A stretch of DNA of 64,000 bases from Rhodanobacteraceae bacterium (GTDB lineage: Bacteria; Pseudomonadota; Gammaproteobacteria; Xanthomonadales; SZUA-5), in NCBI GenBank assembly GCA_024234055.1, contig JACKOW010000012.1:1-64000 (forward strand), written 5' to 3'. This document shows, one piece after another, positions 1-9,458 of the stretch (positions are counted from its first letter, which is position 1; the number at the start of each line of letters is the position of its first letter). The notes beneath the pieces are model-generated. The model was not told the origin of the DNA, did no database searches, and saw only the letters and a program-made list of their open reading frames with translations. The translations under genes were made by a program, and so were the position numbers.

Positions 1-651
1 GATCGGCCCGAGTCCCATCGAGCCTGTCGGAAACTGCCAGAAATCCGGCATCAGCCAGGGATGCGGGTAGGAACACAGCCCGGGCTCGCCGATCTCGCGT
101 CGATAGCGGGCGAGGCGTTCCTCGGATAGAAAGCCCTCGAGAAAGGCACGGGCGTAGACGCCGGGCGAGGAGTGCGGCTGGAAATAGACCAGATCAGAGC
201 CGTCAGCGTGCCCGTCGGCCTTGAAGAAATGATGGAAGCCAACCTCGAACAGATCGGCTGCCGAGGCGTAACTGGCGATATGTCCACCAAGCTCGCCGGC
301 CTCGGTGTTGGCGCGCACCACCATGGCCAGTGCATTCCAGCGCATGGCCGCGCCCAGACGGGCCTCCAGCTCCAGATCGCCGGGATAAGGCGGCTGTGCG
401 CTGAGCGCAACGGTGTTGCGGTAGGGCGTGATCCGCGCCCGGGCCGATTGCACGCCACGGGTGAGCGCGTGATCGGCCAGACGGTCGAACAGATACTGGG
501 CGCGCTCCTTGCCATCGGCGTGGACCACCGCATCCAGCGCGTCCAGCCATTCCCCGGTTTCGGCAGGATCGACATCATCGATGGCAGGCGCGGCCGCCAG
601 CACGCGCTCGGCGGCCCGGGGGAAATCGCGGTCAGGATCGCTCGGATGCAT
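1..651 (-). CDS. aceE: Pyruvate dehydrogenase E1 component, N-terminal part (runs off left edge)
   Basis: The first 217 residues of a homodimeric pyruvate dehydrogenase E1, which decarboxylates pyruvate with thiamine diphosphate and passes the acetyl group to E2. Reading the minus strand from the ATG at 651-649 gives an uninterrupted frame to the window edge. AceE hallmarks are visible: DPAETGEWLDALDAVV near residue 30, then QPPYPGDLELEARL, RWNALAMVVRAN, GGHIASYASAADLFEVGF, SSPGVYARAFLEGFL and PHPWLMPDFWQFP. These match the conserved N-terminal third of the roughly 890-residue family. The longer minus-strand ORFs over the same bases are out of frame and low-complexity. No strong ribosome binding site is seen before the ATG. 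The rest of the pdh operon would lie left of the window. The family call is very secure. Confidence 0.95.
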   Translation of the reverse strand, partial: MHPSDPDRDFPRAAERVLAAAPAIDDVDPAETGEWLDALDAVVHADGKERAQYLFDRLADHALTRGVQSARARITPYRNTVALSAQPPYPGDLELEARLGAAMRWNALAMVVRANTEAGELGGHIASYASAADLFEVGFHHFFKADGHADGSDLVYFQPHSSPGVYARAFLEGFLSEERLARYRREIGEPGLCSYPHPWLMPDFWQFPTGSMGLGPI

Positions 652-742
652 GGACGGCTCGGTGGCAATGGGACTGGCGCGAAGACTAGAGCCTGGGCGG
701 GCTCGATGGGGTCAAGACCGAAGAATCTTCGGCGGGACCGAC

Positions 743-862
743 GTTGGGCACGCTGCGCTTGGCCCAACCCACCACTTCGGCGCGATCGACGTTGGGCACG
801 CTGCGCTTAGCCCAACCTACCACGCCTGTAGGTTGGGCTAAGGCCAAAGGCCGTGCCCAACA
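743..862. repeat. REP-like block, left of RAYT gene
   Basis: Two tandem copies, about 48 bp apart, of a unit containing GTTGGGCACGCTGCGCTT followed by GCCCAACC, then one inverted copy (GGTTGGGCTAAGGCC to GTGCCCAAC). Each unit can fold because GTTGGGC pairs with GCCCAAC. The same arrangement recurs at 1530-1648, on the other side of the transposase gene. This is the normal configuration of REP palindromes around their cognate RAYT. Translations through the block are artefacts. Confidence 0.85.
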
Positions 863-975
863 GGCAGTCCCTTGCAGATCTTGTAGGAAATTTCGGACAG
901 AAAGATCCGAAATCACGGATCGATCAGCGGCGCAGAGGAGCGAAACATGGCGATACCTAGGCTGGAGGCCCTGCC

Positions 976-1515
976 ATGCGCTACAGACGCTGCCTTGAAG
1001 GCAACTGCTACTTCTTCACCGTGGTCACCTTCAATCGTCGACCACTCTTTGCTGACACCCATCTGGTCGACAGACTGCGCATGGCGTTTGGCCATGTCAG
1101 GCAGAAGGCCCCATTTTCCATGCCCGCGTGCGTGGTATTGCCCGACCATCTGCACTGCATCTGGACCATGCCAGACGCTGACTCCGATTTCCCCAGACGC
1201 TGGTCGATGATCAAACACCGTTTCAGTGTGGGCCTCCAGCTGGCGGGCGAAACCACCAGTCAATCTCGGCTGCGAAAACGCGAGCGAGGAATCTGGCAAC
1301 GGCGCTACTGGGAGCATCAGATCCGGGATGACGTGGATCTGGCGCGGCATCTGGACTACATCCACTTCAATCCGGTGAAGCATGGCTATGTCGCGACGCC
1401 CTGGGACTGGCCATACAGCTCGTTGGCCGCATGCGCTCGACGTGGCTGGTATCTGGCCGATTGGGGCAACGAGCCCGCGGATGTCGCCGAAGCACCTGCT
1501 CAGACGGGTGAATAG
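976..1515 (+). CDS. REP-associated tyrosine transposase (RAYT, Y1_Tnp family)
   Basis: A 179-residue single-domain Y1 transposase of the IS200/IS605-related RAYT group, which nicks and joins single-stranded REP hairpins. The HUH metal motif is present as LPDHLHCIW near residue 60, and the helix carrying the catalytic tyrosine as YIHFNPVKHGYV near residue 130. The conserved WQRRYWEH segment lies between them and the typical PWDWPYSS follows. Length and motif order are normal for RAYTs and the frame is intact. The gene sits between two near-identical blocks of its probable REP substrate. The chosen start is the ATG just before RYRRCLEG. RAYTs are usually domesticated, immobile genes that spread REPs rather than moving as classical transposons. 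Confidence 0.92.
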   Translation: MRYRRCLEGNCYFFTVVTFNRRPLFADTHLVDRLRMAFGHVRQKAPFSMPACVVLPDHLHCIWTMPDADSDFPRRWSMIKHRFSVGLQLAGETTSQSRLRKRERGIWQRRYWEHQIRDDVDLARHLDYIHFNPVKHGYVATPWDWPYSSLAACARRGWYLADWGNEPADVAEAPAQTGE

Positions 1516-1529
1516 CTGGTTCGAGCGAT

Positions 1530-1648
1530 GTTGTGCACGCTGCGCTTGGCCCAACCTACCACTTCGGCGGGACCGATGTTGGGCACGCTGCGCTTAGCCC
1601 AACCTACCACGCCTGTAGGTTGGGCCAAGGCCAAAGGCCGTGCCTAAC
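1530..1648. repeat. REP-like block, right of RAYT gene
   Basis: Same order as the left block: two direct units (from 1530 and from 1578) and one inverted unit ending near 1648. The spacer ACTTCGGCGGGACCGATGTT is shared with only a few substitutions. The block is in direct orientation relative to the left one, so the RAYT gene is bracketed by roughly 120-bp direct repeats that are themselves internally palindromic. Confidence 0.85.
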
Positions 1649-1742
1649 AGCATCGCCAGCCGAACCCTGTCATCAGTCAAGGTGGCGCAGGCCCGCCGCA
1701 GGCGCTAGCCTTCCTCCACCTTCAGGATGATTCGAGGTCTGC

Positions 1743-4061
1743 ATGTCCGCCCCAACCAGGATCGCGGCTGCTGCCGCACTTTGGCTTTGCATGTTCGGCA
1801 CCGCCGTCGCCACCGGTCCGGTTCTGACGCCTGTGGCGACAGTGCCACCGCTTGAACCTGTCAGCTGGCAATTGCCGATCCCCTTGGCGGAAAGCTATGA
1901 GGGCCCGGAACTGTCTGACGCCGAACCGGTGGATCCGGCCGAACAACGAGTACAGACCATCCCGCCGCCGCGACCGCTGCAGCGCGGCAGCGGCAACGCC
2001 TGGGTGCACCTCGGCCCATCGCCTACCCGAAACGCCCAGGTGTCGGTGCCCCCCACCAACGAGGTGGCCGGCGGTGTGCATCGCCTGGCGCCGCATCCGA
2101 GCAACGCCGACGTCCTCTACATCGGCTCGGTCAATGGCGGCATCTGGAAAACGACCAACGCCACAGCGACCAGCCCCACCTGGATTCCGCTGACGGATGA
2201 TCAGCCCTCGCAGTCCATCGGCGCGCTGGCGCTGGACCCGCTGGATGCCAGTGGCAATACGGTCATCGGTGGCACCGGTCGCTGGAGCAACTTCGCCCAG
2301 CGCGGCGATGACGAGATCGGCGTCTACTACTCCACCAATGGCGGCAGCGCCTGGTCATTGCTCGGCCAATCGGTCTTCGTCGGCCAGAAGATCACGGCGG
2401 TGGCCGCACGCGGCGCCACCTTGATGGCCGCCACCCGCGGCAATGGCCTGTTCCGAAGCGTCAATACCGGCGCAAACTGGACCCAGATCTCCGGCAACGG
2501 CAATCTGGCCTCCGGCGCCGTCAGCGATATGGCGGCCGATCCTGCCAACACGGCGCGCTTCTACATTTCGGTGATTGGCGCCGCGCCGACGGTTTGGCGC
2601 AGCGACAACACCGGCGCCACCTGGACGGATATCACCACCGGCATCAGCGGGCTCAGCAGCTCGACCGGCACCATTCGTCTGGGCGTGGGTCCGAGTGGCG
2701 TGGTCTTCGCCGCCGTGGTCAACAACGGCGTGCTCGCTGGGGTCTACCGATCGGCCAACAATGGCGCCAACTGGACCTCCATGGATGTCCCGGCAGTGCA
2801 TCCGGGCGGGCAGGGCACCACCAACACGGCGCTGGCGGTTGACCCGACCGACTCGAACATCGTCTACATCGCCGGCGATCGCATCACCTCCAGCCCTTTC
2901 ACTGGCAATGTCCAGCGCGGCAACGCCAGCCTGGCACCCGGCAGCCAGTTTTCCACGATCGTCAATGCCGGAGCGGCCAGCAACTCGGCGCCACACGCCG
3001 ACAGCCGCGACATGGCTTTCGATGCCAACGGCAATCTGCTGGAGGTGGATGATGGCGGCGTCTACCGTCGCACCAATCCGCGCTCGTCCACAGGCGTGTG
3101 GCAATCGGTGAACGGTGATTTGTCGGTGCTCGAAGTGCACGATCTGGACCACGACCGCGTATCCAACATCGTCACCATCGGCACCCAGGACAACGGTACG
3201 CACATGCAGCAAACACCGAACGATCCGGTGTGGACCTTCATCAACGGTGGCGACGGTGGCGATATCGCCGTCAATGATGAGTCGCTGGGCAGCAGCGGCA
3301 GCTATCGCTTCATGAGCAGCCAGAATCTGGGCGGATTCTCGCGTCGCCAGTACAACCCGGCCAATGCCCAGGTGGGCAGCATCGGCATGCCCTCGATCAG
3401 CGGCCCACAGTTCGTGACGCCGGTGGAAACCAATCTGGCGGCGGCCAACCGACTGCTGGTCGGCGGCACCAGCCTGCTGTTCGAATCGCTCAATGCCGAC
3501 ACCGCCAGCCCGACATTGACCTCCATCGGCGGCCCGGGGGCCAACCGCAACGCCATGACCTATGGCAGCAATGCCAACCCGGATGCCGGTTACGTCGGCA
3601 AGAACGCGCAAGTCTTCCGGCGCGACCCCGGTGGCTTCGTCGCCACCAGCGCACTGCCGGCCGGTGCCGCCACCATCACCGATGTGACCATGGATCCGGA
3701 CAATCCCAGTCTGGTGTTTGCCGTCGACGACAATCAGGTGTTCCGCAGCACGGACGCCGGCGCCACCTGGCAAGACGCCACCTTCAATCTGGCCAGTATC
3801 TCGGCGCTGGATTTCCGCACGATCGAATTCATCGCCCAGACCAGCGGCGACGTGGTTGCCGTGGGCACGCGTTCGGGCGTGTTCGTGCTGCCGACTTCAG
3901 GCAACACCTGGTCGATGCTCGGCAATGCCTTGCCCGACGTGCTGGTATTCGATCTCCGTTACCAGCCGAGCAACCAGACGCTCTACGCCGGCACCCTGGG
4001 ACGGGGTGTCTGGAGCTATTCGCTGGCCGTGGATACGCTGTTCGCGAACGGCTTCGAGTAG
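1743..4061 (+). CDS. Exported Asp-box (BNR/sortilin-like) beta-propeller protein with GFE C-terminus
   Basis: A 772-residue exported protein. Residues 1-24 form a Sec signal peptide (hydrophobic AAAAALWLCMFGTAVA). The body contains repeated Asp-box turns of the S-x-D/N-x-G-x-T/S-W type, for example STNGGSAW, SVNTGANW, SDNTGATW, SANNGANW and STDAGATW. These mark VPS10/sortilin-like or BNR propeller blades as found in glycosidase-like surface proteins. No catalytic sialidase arginine triad can be assigned, so an enzymatic role is not claimed. The extreme C-terminus reads DTLFANGFE followed by TAG, the tail shared with other exported proteins here. A strong hairpin follows the stop codon. The start is the ATG giving the signal peptide. 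The gene appears to be monocistronic, and the function is unknown. Confidence 0.85.
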   Translation: MSAPTRIAAAAALWLCMFGTAVATGPVLTPVATVPPLEPVSWQLPIPLAESYEGPELSDAEPVDPAEQRVQTIPPPRPLQRGSGNAWVHLGPSPTRNAQVSVPPTNEVAGGVHRLAPHPSNADVLYIGSVNGGIWKTTNATATSPTWIPLTDDQPSQSIGALALDPLDASGNTVIGGTGRWSNFAQRGDDEIGVYYSTNGGSAWSLLGQSVFVGQKITAVAARGATLMAATRGNGLFRSVNTGANWTQISGNGNLASGAVSDMAADPANTARFYISVIGAAPTVWRSDNTGATWTDITTGISGLSSSTGTIRLGVGPSGVVFAAVVNNGVLAGVYRSANNGANWTSMDVPAVHPGGQGTTNTALAVDPTDSNIVYIAGDRITSSPFTGNVQRGNASLAPGSQFSTIVNAGAASNSAPHADSRDMAFDANGNLLEVDDGGVYRRTNPRSSTGVWQSVNGDLSVLEVHDLDHDRVSNIVTIGTQDNGTHMQQTPNDPVWTFINGGDGGDIAVNDESLGSSGSYRFMSSQNLGGFSRRQYNPANAQVGSIGMPSISGPQFVTPVETNLAAANRLLVGGTSLLFESLNADTASPTLTSIGGPGANRNAMTYGSNANPDAGYVGKNAQVFRRDPGGFVATSALPAGAATITDVTMDPDNPSLVFAVDDNQVFRSTDAGATWQDATFNLASISALDFRTIEFIAQTSGDVVAVGTRSGVFVLPTSGNTWSMLGNALPDVLVFDLRYQPSNQTLYAGTLGRGVWSYSLAVDTLFANGFE

Positions 4062-4078
4062 GCGATCGAGAACCTGAC

Positions 4079-4107
4079 GGCGCCCCGAACAGGAGTTTCG
4101 GGGCGCC
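4079..4107. terminator. Hairpin terminator between convergent genes
   Basis: Perfect 11-bp stem GGCGCCCCGAA / TTCGGGGCGCC with a 7-nt loop, starting 17 nt after the propeller gene's stop and ending just before the convergent toxin-gene stop at 4112. The tail on the plus side (TCTGT) is only weakly T-rich. It is likely to serve both directions. Confidence 0.75.
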
Positions 4108-4111
4108 TCTG

Positions 4112-4279
4112 TCAGCCGATCAGCACCATGCCGGCGTCGCGGGCGGCGGCTCGATCGAAGGTCACGAATCCAGGCTGCTCGGCATTCAGAGAGTGCATCA
4201 AGGCATCGGCCAGACTCGCCTGACCGGGATCATCCTGCATGATGTAGCGAGCCAGGACATTGGTATCCAGGCCGATCAT
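4112..4279 (-). pseudogene. vapC: VapC-type PIN-domain toxin with large in-frame internal deletion
   Basis: The minus-strand ATG at 4279 overlaps the antitoxin stop (ATGA), as expected for a toxin-antitoxin operon. It encodes only 55 residues. The first 39 (MIGLDTNVLARYIMQDDP onward to PGFV) are a normal PIN N-terminus with the first catalytic aspartate at D5. The last 16 (TFDRAAARDAGMVLIG) are the normal PIN C-terminus. PIN toxins of this subfamily are about 125-135 residues, so about 75-80 residues carrying the central acidic catalytic residues are missing, with the frame preserved across the junction near 4163. The product cannot contain a complete four-acid active site, so I call it a pseudogene. 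A dominant or regulatory micro-protein is a less likely alternative. Confidence 0.8.
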
Positions 4280-4527
4280 TTCGCGGCTGCGCCGCGTGCC
4301 GCGATGGCAGCGTTCATTTCCTCGATGGTCACAACCGTCGTCGCCTTGCCGAACATGCCCCTGAGCGCAGTCACCGGTTCGGTGGCAGCCACCAGTTCGA
4401 AGCGTCCCGGCTGAACTTCGATGAACTCGACGCGATCGCCCGCGGCGATCTGCATGGCTTCACGCACGGCCACGGGGATCGTGATCTGGCCCTTGCTGGT
4501 GACTGTTGCGGCGCCCATCGCCTCCAT
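4276..4527 (-). CDS. AbrB/SpoVT-type antitoxin
   Basis: An 83-residue swapped-hairpin AbrB-type DNA-binding antitoxin. The N-terminal half carries the diagnostic TVTSKGQITIPVAVREAM followed by AAGDRVEFIEV. The C-terminal half (VVTIEEMNAAIAARGAA) is the toxin-wrapping segment. The downstream PIN gene overlaps by four bases. The start is either the ATG at 4527 or the one at 4518 (just before GAATVTSKG), which has GGAGG very close upstream. A 9-bp inverted repeat overlaps the first start codon and is a probable autoregulatory operator. The antitoxin is intact although its toxin is internally deleted, so its present role may be DNA binding only. Confidence 0.88.
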   Translation of the reverse strand: MEAMGAATVTSKGQITIPVAVREAMQIAAGDRVEFIEVQPGRFELVAATEPVTALRGMFGKATTVVTIEEMNAAIAARGAAAK

Positions 4528-4549
4528 TCCTTACATTGACGTAAGGAAT
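4526..4549. promoter_or_regulatory. Palindromic operator upstream of AbrB-type antitoxin
   Basis: Perfect 9-bp inverted repeat ATTCCTTAC / GTAAGGAAT separated by ATTGAC, overlapping the antitoxin start. AbrB/VapB antitoxins bind such palindromes with their cognate toxin. Assignment to this antitoxin is inferred from position. Confidence 0.6.
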
Positions 4550-4580
4550 TCTAGTGCGCAGCTTGGATCTGCAGTTCCCT

Positions 4581-5921
4581 TCAATGCCCCTCATGCCGAT
4601 GCCGCATTGGCTTGGCCTGACTCATCGGCGCGTCGGCCGGTGGCAAGGGTTCACGTCGAACCGGCTTGCCGAAATCCGGATCCTGGCTGATGCAGCGGGC
4701 CACCGTGCCTTCGGGGTGCGGGTACCAGCCCGGATCGCTGTAGTCGCCGGTCTTGAGGTCGTCGCGCACCTTGATCACGGTGAACATGCCACCCATTTCC
4801 AGATTGCCGAACGGACCCACGCCCATCATCATCGGCAGGGTGTTCTCAGGGCCCGGCATGTGGCCCATCTGGGTGTGGTCCTGATGTTCGGCCATGCCGG
4901 TCTCGCCCATGGCCATGTAGCCCGGCAGCAGCCTGCGGATCTCGGACTCGACGCCGCTCTGGTCCACGCCCAGCGTGTTCGGAACGTCATGGCCCATGGC
5001 GTTCATGGTGTGATGCGACTTGTGGCAGTGGAAGGCCCAGTCACCCGCCTGGGCGATGAACTCGATATCGCGGGTCTGTCCCACCGCCACGGTCTCGGTA
5101 ACCTCGGTACGCCACAGATTGCGGGGCCAGCGCCCGCCATCGCCGCCGGTCACCCAGAAGCGCGGCCCGTGCATGTGGATGGGATGATCGTGCATGGACA
5201 GATTGCCGATGCGGATGCGCACGCGCTCGCCACTGCGGGCGACAATCGGATCGATCGCCGGGAACACCTTGGAGTTGAAGGTCCAGAGGTCGAATTCAGT
5301 CATCACCGAGGGATCCGGCCGCCAGGTGCCCGGATGCAGCGCCCAGTTGTGCAGCAGCAGGGCGTAGTCGCGGTCGATGCGCTCAGGCTCGGCTTGCCGC
5401 GGATGAATGATGAACAGCCCCATCATGCCTACCGCCATCTGCACCATCTCATCGGCATGCGGGTGGTACATGTGGGTGCCGTGCTGGCGCAGCGTGAACT
5501 CGTAGACATAGGTTTCGCCGGGCTTGATGTGCGGCTGGCTCAAGCCACCCACACCATCCATGCCCGAGGGCAGATCGATGCCGTGCCAGTGGATGGTGGT
5601 GTGCTCGGGCAGGCGATTGGTCACCAGGATGCGCACCCGATCGCCTTCGTTGACTTCGATCGTCGGCCCCGGCGTGCTGCCGTTGTAACCCCAGCACTTG
5701 GCGCGGGTGCCCGGCGCAAATTCGTGTTCGATTTCTTCCGCCACCAGGTGGAATTCCTTGACCCCGTCTTTCATCTGATGGGGCAAGGTCCAGCCATTCA
5801 GCGTGCGCACCTTGGGATGGCGGCGTGGGCCACTGGCAGTGGCTTCGGCCAGCGCCGCGGCCGGCACGGTCGCCGCCAGCGTGGCGGCGCCGGTGTTCAA
5901 GAAGAAATCACGTCGATTCAT
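4581..5921 (-). CDS. Tat-exported multicopper oxidase
   Basis: A 446-residue periplasmic multicopper oxidase. The start at 5921 gives MNRRDFFLNTGAATLAATV, a twin-arginine (RRDFF) signal suited to export of a folded copper protein; the longer ORF adds only a non-homologous stretch. Copper ligand motifs appear in order: HWHGID near residue 120, HMYHPHADE near residue 165, HDHPIHMHG near residue 270, and HCHKSHHTM near residue 320. Together they supply the type 1, 2 and 3 sites. The C-terminus is Met/His-rich (MRHRHEGH), as in copper-resistance oxidases. The gene lies 106 bp downstream of the TolC-like gene on the same strand, which suggests a joint role in copper or related metal detoxification, by oxidising Cu(I) in the periplasm. 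The exact substrate is inferred. Confidence 0.9.
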   Translation of the reverse strand: MNRRDFFLNTGAATLAATVPAAALAEATASGPRRHPKVRTLNGWTLPHQMKDGVKEFHLVAEEIEHEFAPGTRAKCWGYNGSTPGPTIEVNEGDRVRILVTNRLPEHTTIHWHGIDLPSGMDGVGGLSQPHIKPGETYVYEFTLRQHGTHMYHPHADEMVQMAVGMMGLFIIHPRQAEPERIDRDYALLLHNWALHPGTWRPDPSVMTEFDLWTFNSKVFPAIDPIVARSGERVRIRIGNLSMHDHPIHMHGPRFWVTGGDGGRWPRNLWRTEVTETVAVGQTRDIEFIAQAGDWAFHCHKSHHTMNAMGHDVPNTLGVDQSGVESEIRRLLPGYMAMGETGMAEHQDHTQMGHMPGPENTLPMMMGVGPFGNLEMGGMFTVIKVRDDLKTGDYSDPGWYPHPEGTVARCISQDPDFGKPVRREPLPPADAPMSQAKPMRHRHEGH

Positions 5922-6027
5922 GGCAGTTTCGCTTCGTAGTTCAGGTGGCGCCAAGGGCGCTGCCGGACGTCGTTGATGCGGATCGCTGAGTCACCTGGAC
6001 CATTGCGCAGCCAGATGACCGAGGTTT

Positions 6028-7473
6028 TCAATGGTGGTGGTGCTGATGCCAATCGTCGGGCGCCTCGTCGGTGTCGGGAAGCACCGCGTCGACACCGATG
6101 CTGGGCTCGCCCCTTTCCCCGTCATCGGGCAATCGTCCCCCCACCGCGCGGCGCAGCTCGGCCCGCGCCACCCAGTAATCGCGCACGGCTTCCAGGTAGT
6201 CCTGATAGGCGGCGTACTGCTCCTGTTTCACCAGCAGCAGCTCGAACGCCCCCTTGAACATGAAGTTCAGCTCGCGCTGGGTGCCGTCGACGATACCTTC
6301 GCGCTGCGGCAGCAGCCGGGACTGGTATTGCCCGGCGACATCGCTCTGCATCTGCAGGCGCTCCAGGGCCAGATCCACCTGGTTGTCGATGGCCAGTTCC
6401 AGTTCCGACAGCCGCGCCGCGGCAGCGTCGCGCTCGGCTTCGGCTCGGGCGATGGCGGCCTGTCCCTGCTGGAAGATCGGCAGTTCCAGACTGGCTTCCA
6501 GACCGCGAAAACGGGCACCATCGGTCTCGGTTTCGCGTTCGACGCCAAGCTCGATCTCGCCCAGCCAGCGCCAGTTGCGGGCCAGCTTGAGGGCGTCTTC
6601 GCGCATCGCCAGCTCGGCCTGGGCGGCGGCGTAATCGAGTCGCTGCTCGTGTGCAAATTGCACCAGGGCCTGGCCATCAAGCGTCCCTGAAACCGGCCCG
6701 GGCAGCCGCGCAGGAAGGCTCCATGGCATGCGGCTGCGCAGGCCCAGCAGCGCGGCCAGCTCCGCGCGTGCCTCGGCCACATCGGCGCCGGCCCGGCGTG
6801 CCTCTATGCTGGCCTGGGTGGCTGCGGCCTGCTCCATCAACAGCTCGAGGCGCGGCAAATTGCCGGCCGCGTGGAAACGCTGCGCCAGCTCGGCCGACAG
6901 CTGCGCGGCATTCGCAATCGCCTCGCGCATGGCTTGGGCCTGCAGGGCCGCCACCGCACGGTACCAGGCCACTTCCACATCCACCGCCAGATCCAGCACC
7001 GCGGCACCGATCTGCTGCTGGGTGCGCGCGAACTCGGCCTTGGCCATCTGCGTGCGCGCCGGCAGCAACAGCAGCTCGGTGAAGCTTTGACTGATATGGC
7101 GGGTGTAGCCGCGACCGTCACCACCGCCTTCATCCTTGCGCAGCAGGGCAAAACGGGGATTTGACAATCGGCTGGCTTCGATCAGATCGGCGCGGGCGAG
7201 TCCAAGCTGGGCATATTCAGCCTGCAGACCCGGGTTGTTGATCAGGGCCAGCTGCAGGGCTCGCTCCAGGGACAGTTCGCCTTGAGCGAGTTCGGCGACC
7301 CGCGTCGCCACCGAAGCGGTGTCGGCGCCCTCCGGCGCAGCCGTGGCCGGCAACCGGCTGGCCGTCAGCTGGTCCACCGCCAGGCGTCCATCCTGGCGCG
7401 AAGGGCTGGCGCAGCCCGCAAGCACTGTCAGCATCAGGGCCATGGGAAGGTATCGCCTGTGTGGGTTGGTCAT
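6028..7473 (-). CDS. TolC/CusC-like outer-membrane efflux lipoprotein with His-rich tail
   Basis: A 481-residue outer-membrane factor family protein. The start at 7473 gives a short basic N-region, a hydrophobic stretch and the lipobox LAGC, so the mature protein should be lipid-anchored like CusC and OprM. The body has the two repeated long-helix halves of TolC-type channels: ERALQLALINNPGLQAEYAQ near residue 85 begins the first, and the Glu/Ala/Leu-rich helices that follow are typical. The C-terminus ends DDWHQHHHH, an unusual polyhistidine tail that could bind copper, nickel or zinc. The gene precedes the multicopper oxidase on the same strand. No inner-membrane RND pump or adaptor gene lies next to it here, so its partners would have to be encoded elsewhere. 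Confidence 0.87.
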   Translation of the reverse strand: MTNPHRRYLPMALMLTVLAGCASPSRQDGRLAVDQLTASRLPATAAPEGADTASVATRVAELAQGELSLERALQLALINNPGLQAEYAQLGLARADLIEASRLSNPRFALLRKDEGGGDGRGYTRHISQSFTELLLLPARTQMAKAEFARTQQQIGAAVLDLAVDVEVAWYRAVAALQAQAMREAIANAAQLSAELAQRFHAAGNLPRLELLMEQAAATQASIEARRAGADVAEARAELAALLGLRSRMPWSLPARLPGPVSGTLDGQALVQFAHEQRLDYAAAQAELAMREDALKLARNWRWLGEIELGVERETETDGARFRGLEASLELPIFQQGQAAIARAEAERDAAAARLSELELAIDNQVDLALERLQMQSDVAGQYQSRLLPQREGIVDGTQRELNFMFKGAFELLLVKQEQYAAYQDYLEAVRDYWVARAELRRAVGGRLPDDGERGEPSIGVDAVLPDTDEAPDDWHQHHHH

Positions 7474-7536
7474 CGACACTCCAAAGTTCGCTGTGCCCGC
7501 GACTGTCAAGCAGGATTCGCGAATGCGGCTATACCC

Positions 7537-9135
<1,599 letters not shown>

Positions 9136-9331
9136 GGCAGCCCGGCAAGTGGTAGCAGGGGCAGCACGCACAGACGCTCGGCAGTGCGGGCCCGGATCGG
9201 CGGATTCGAACGCTGCCCAAGGATACGCCGCAGACACAGTCGGTCAATCGAGAGCACCGAGCATGTATCCGAAGCAACGCCGGCCCTCGGGCATCCCTCG
9301 GCATTCGACAAGGGCAATCGTCGCCCAAAAC

Positions 9332-9354
9332 TGAACGGGCCGGTCCCGTTCAGC
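9332..9354. promoter_or_regulatory. Inverted repeat in divergent intergenic region
   Basis: Perfect 9-bp inverted repeat CTGAACGGG / CCCGTTCAG around CCGGT. It lies in the 323-bp gap between the symporter gene (leftward) and the rcnB-like gene (rightward), about 105 bp before the latter's start. It may be an operator or a transcript hairpin. Nothing else is recognisable in this gap. Confidence 0.35.
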
Positions 9355-9458
9355 TCAATTCGGGTGTTCTGTTCAGGCAACGCGATGCAATCTGAGCGCA
9401 CGGACGAGGTCAAACGCGGGGTTTGGCGGCTGCCCGGAAGGCTTGAGGAGACCAGGCT

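Noticed and set aside
51..767. 238-aa minus-strand ORF over the left end
   Set aside because: Out of frame with aceE, which reads with strong family motifs from 651 to the edge; the ORF itself is Arg/Pro/Ser-rich and family-less.
743..1648. CRISPR-like array
   Set aside because: Repeats are palindromic REP units with near-identical spacers and flank a RAYT gene; no cas genes and no unique spacers.
2355..3773. 472-aa minus-strand ORF opposite the Asp-box gene
   Set aside because: Antisense shadow; His/Arg/Gly-rich, no start signal, while the plus strand has a signal peptide and repeated motifs.
4554..5939. 461-aa plus-strand ORF
   Set aside because: Shadow of the multicopper oxidase, whose copper motifs are clear on the minus strand.
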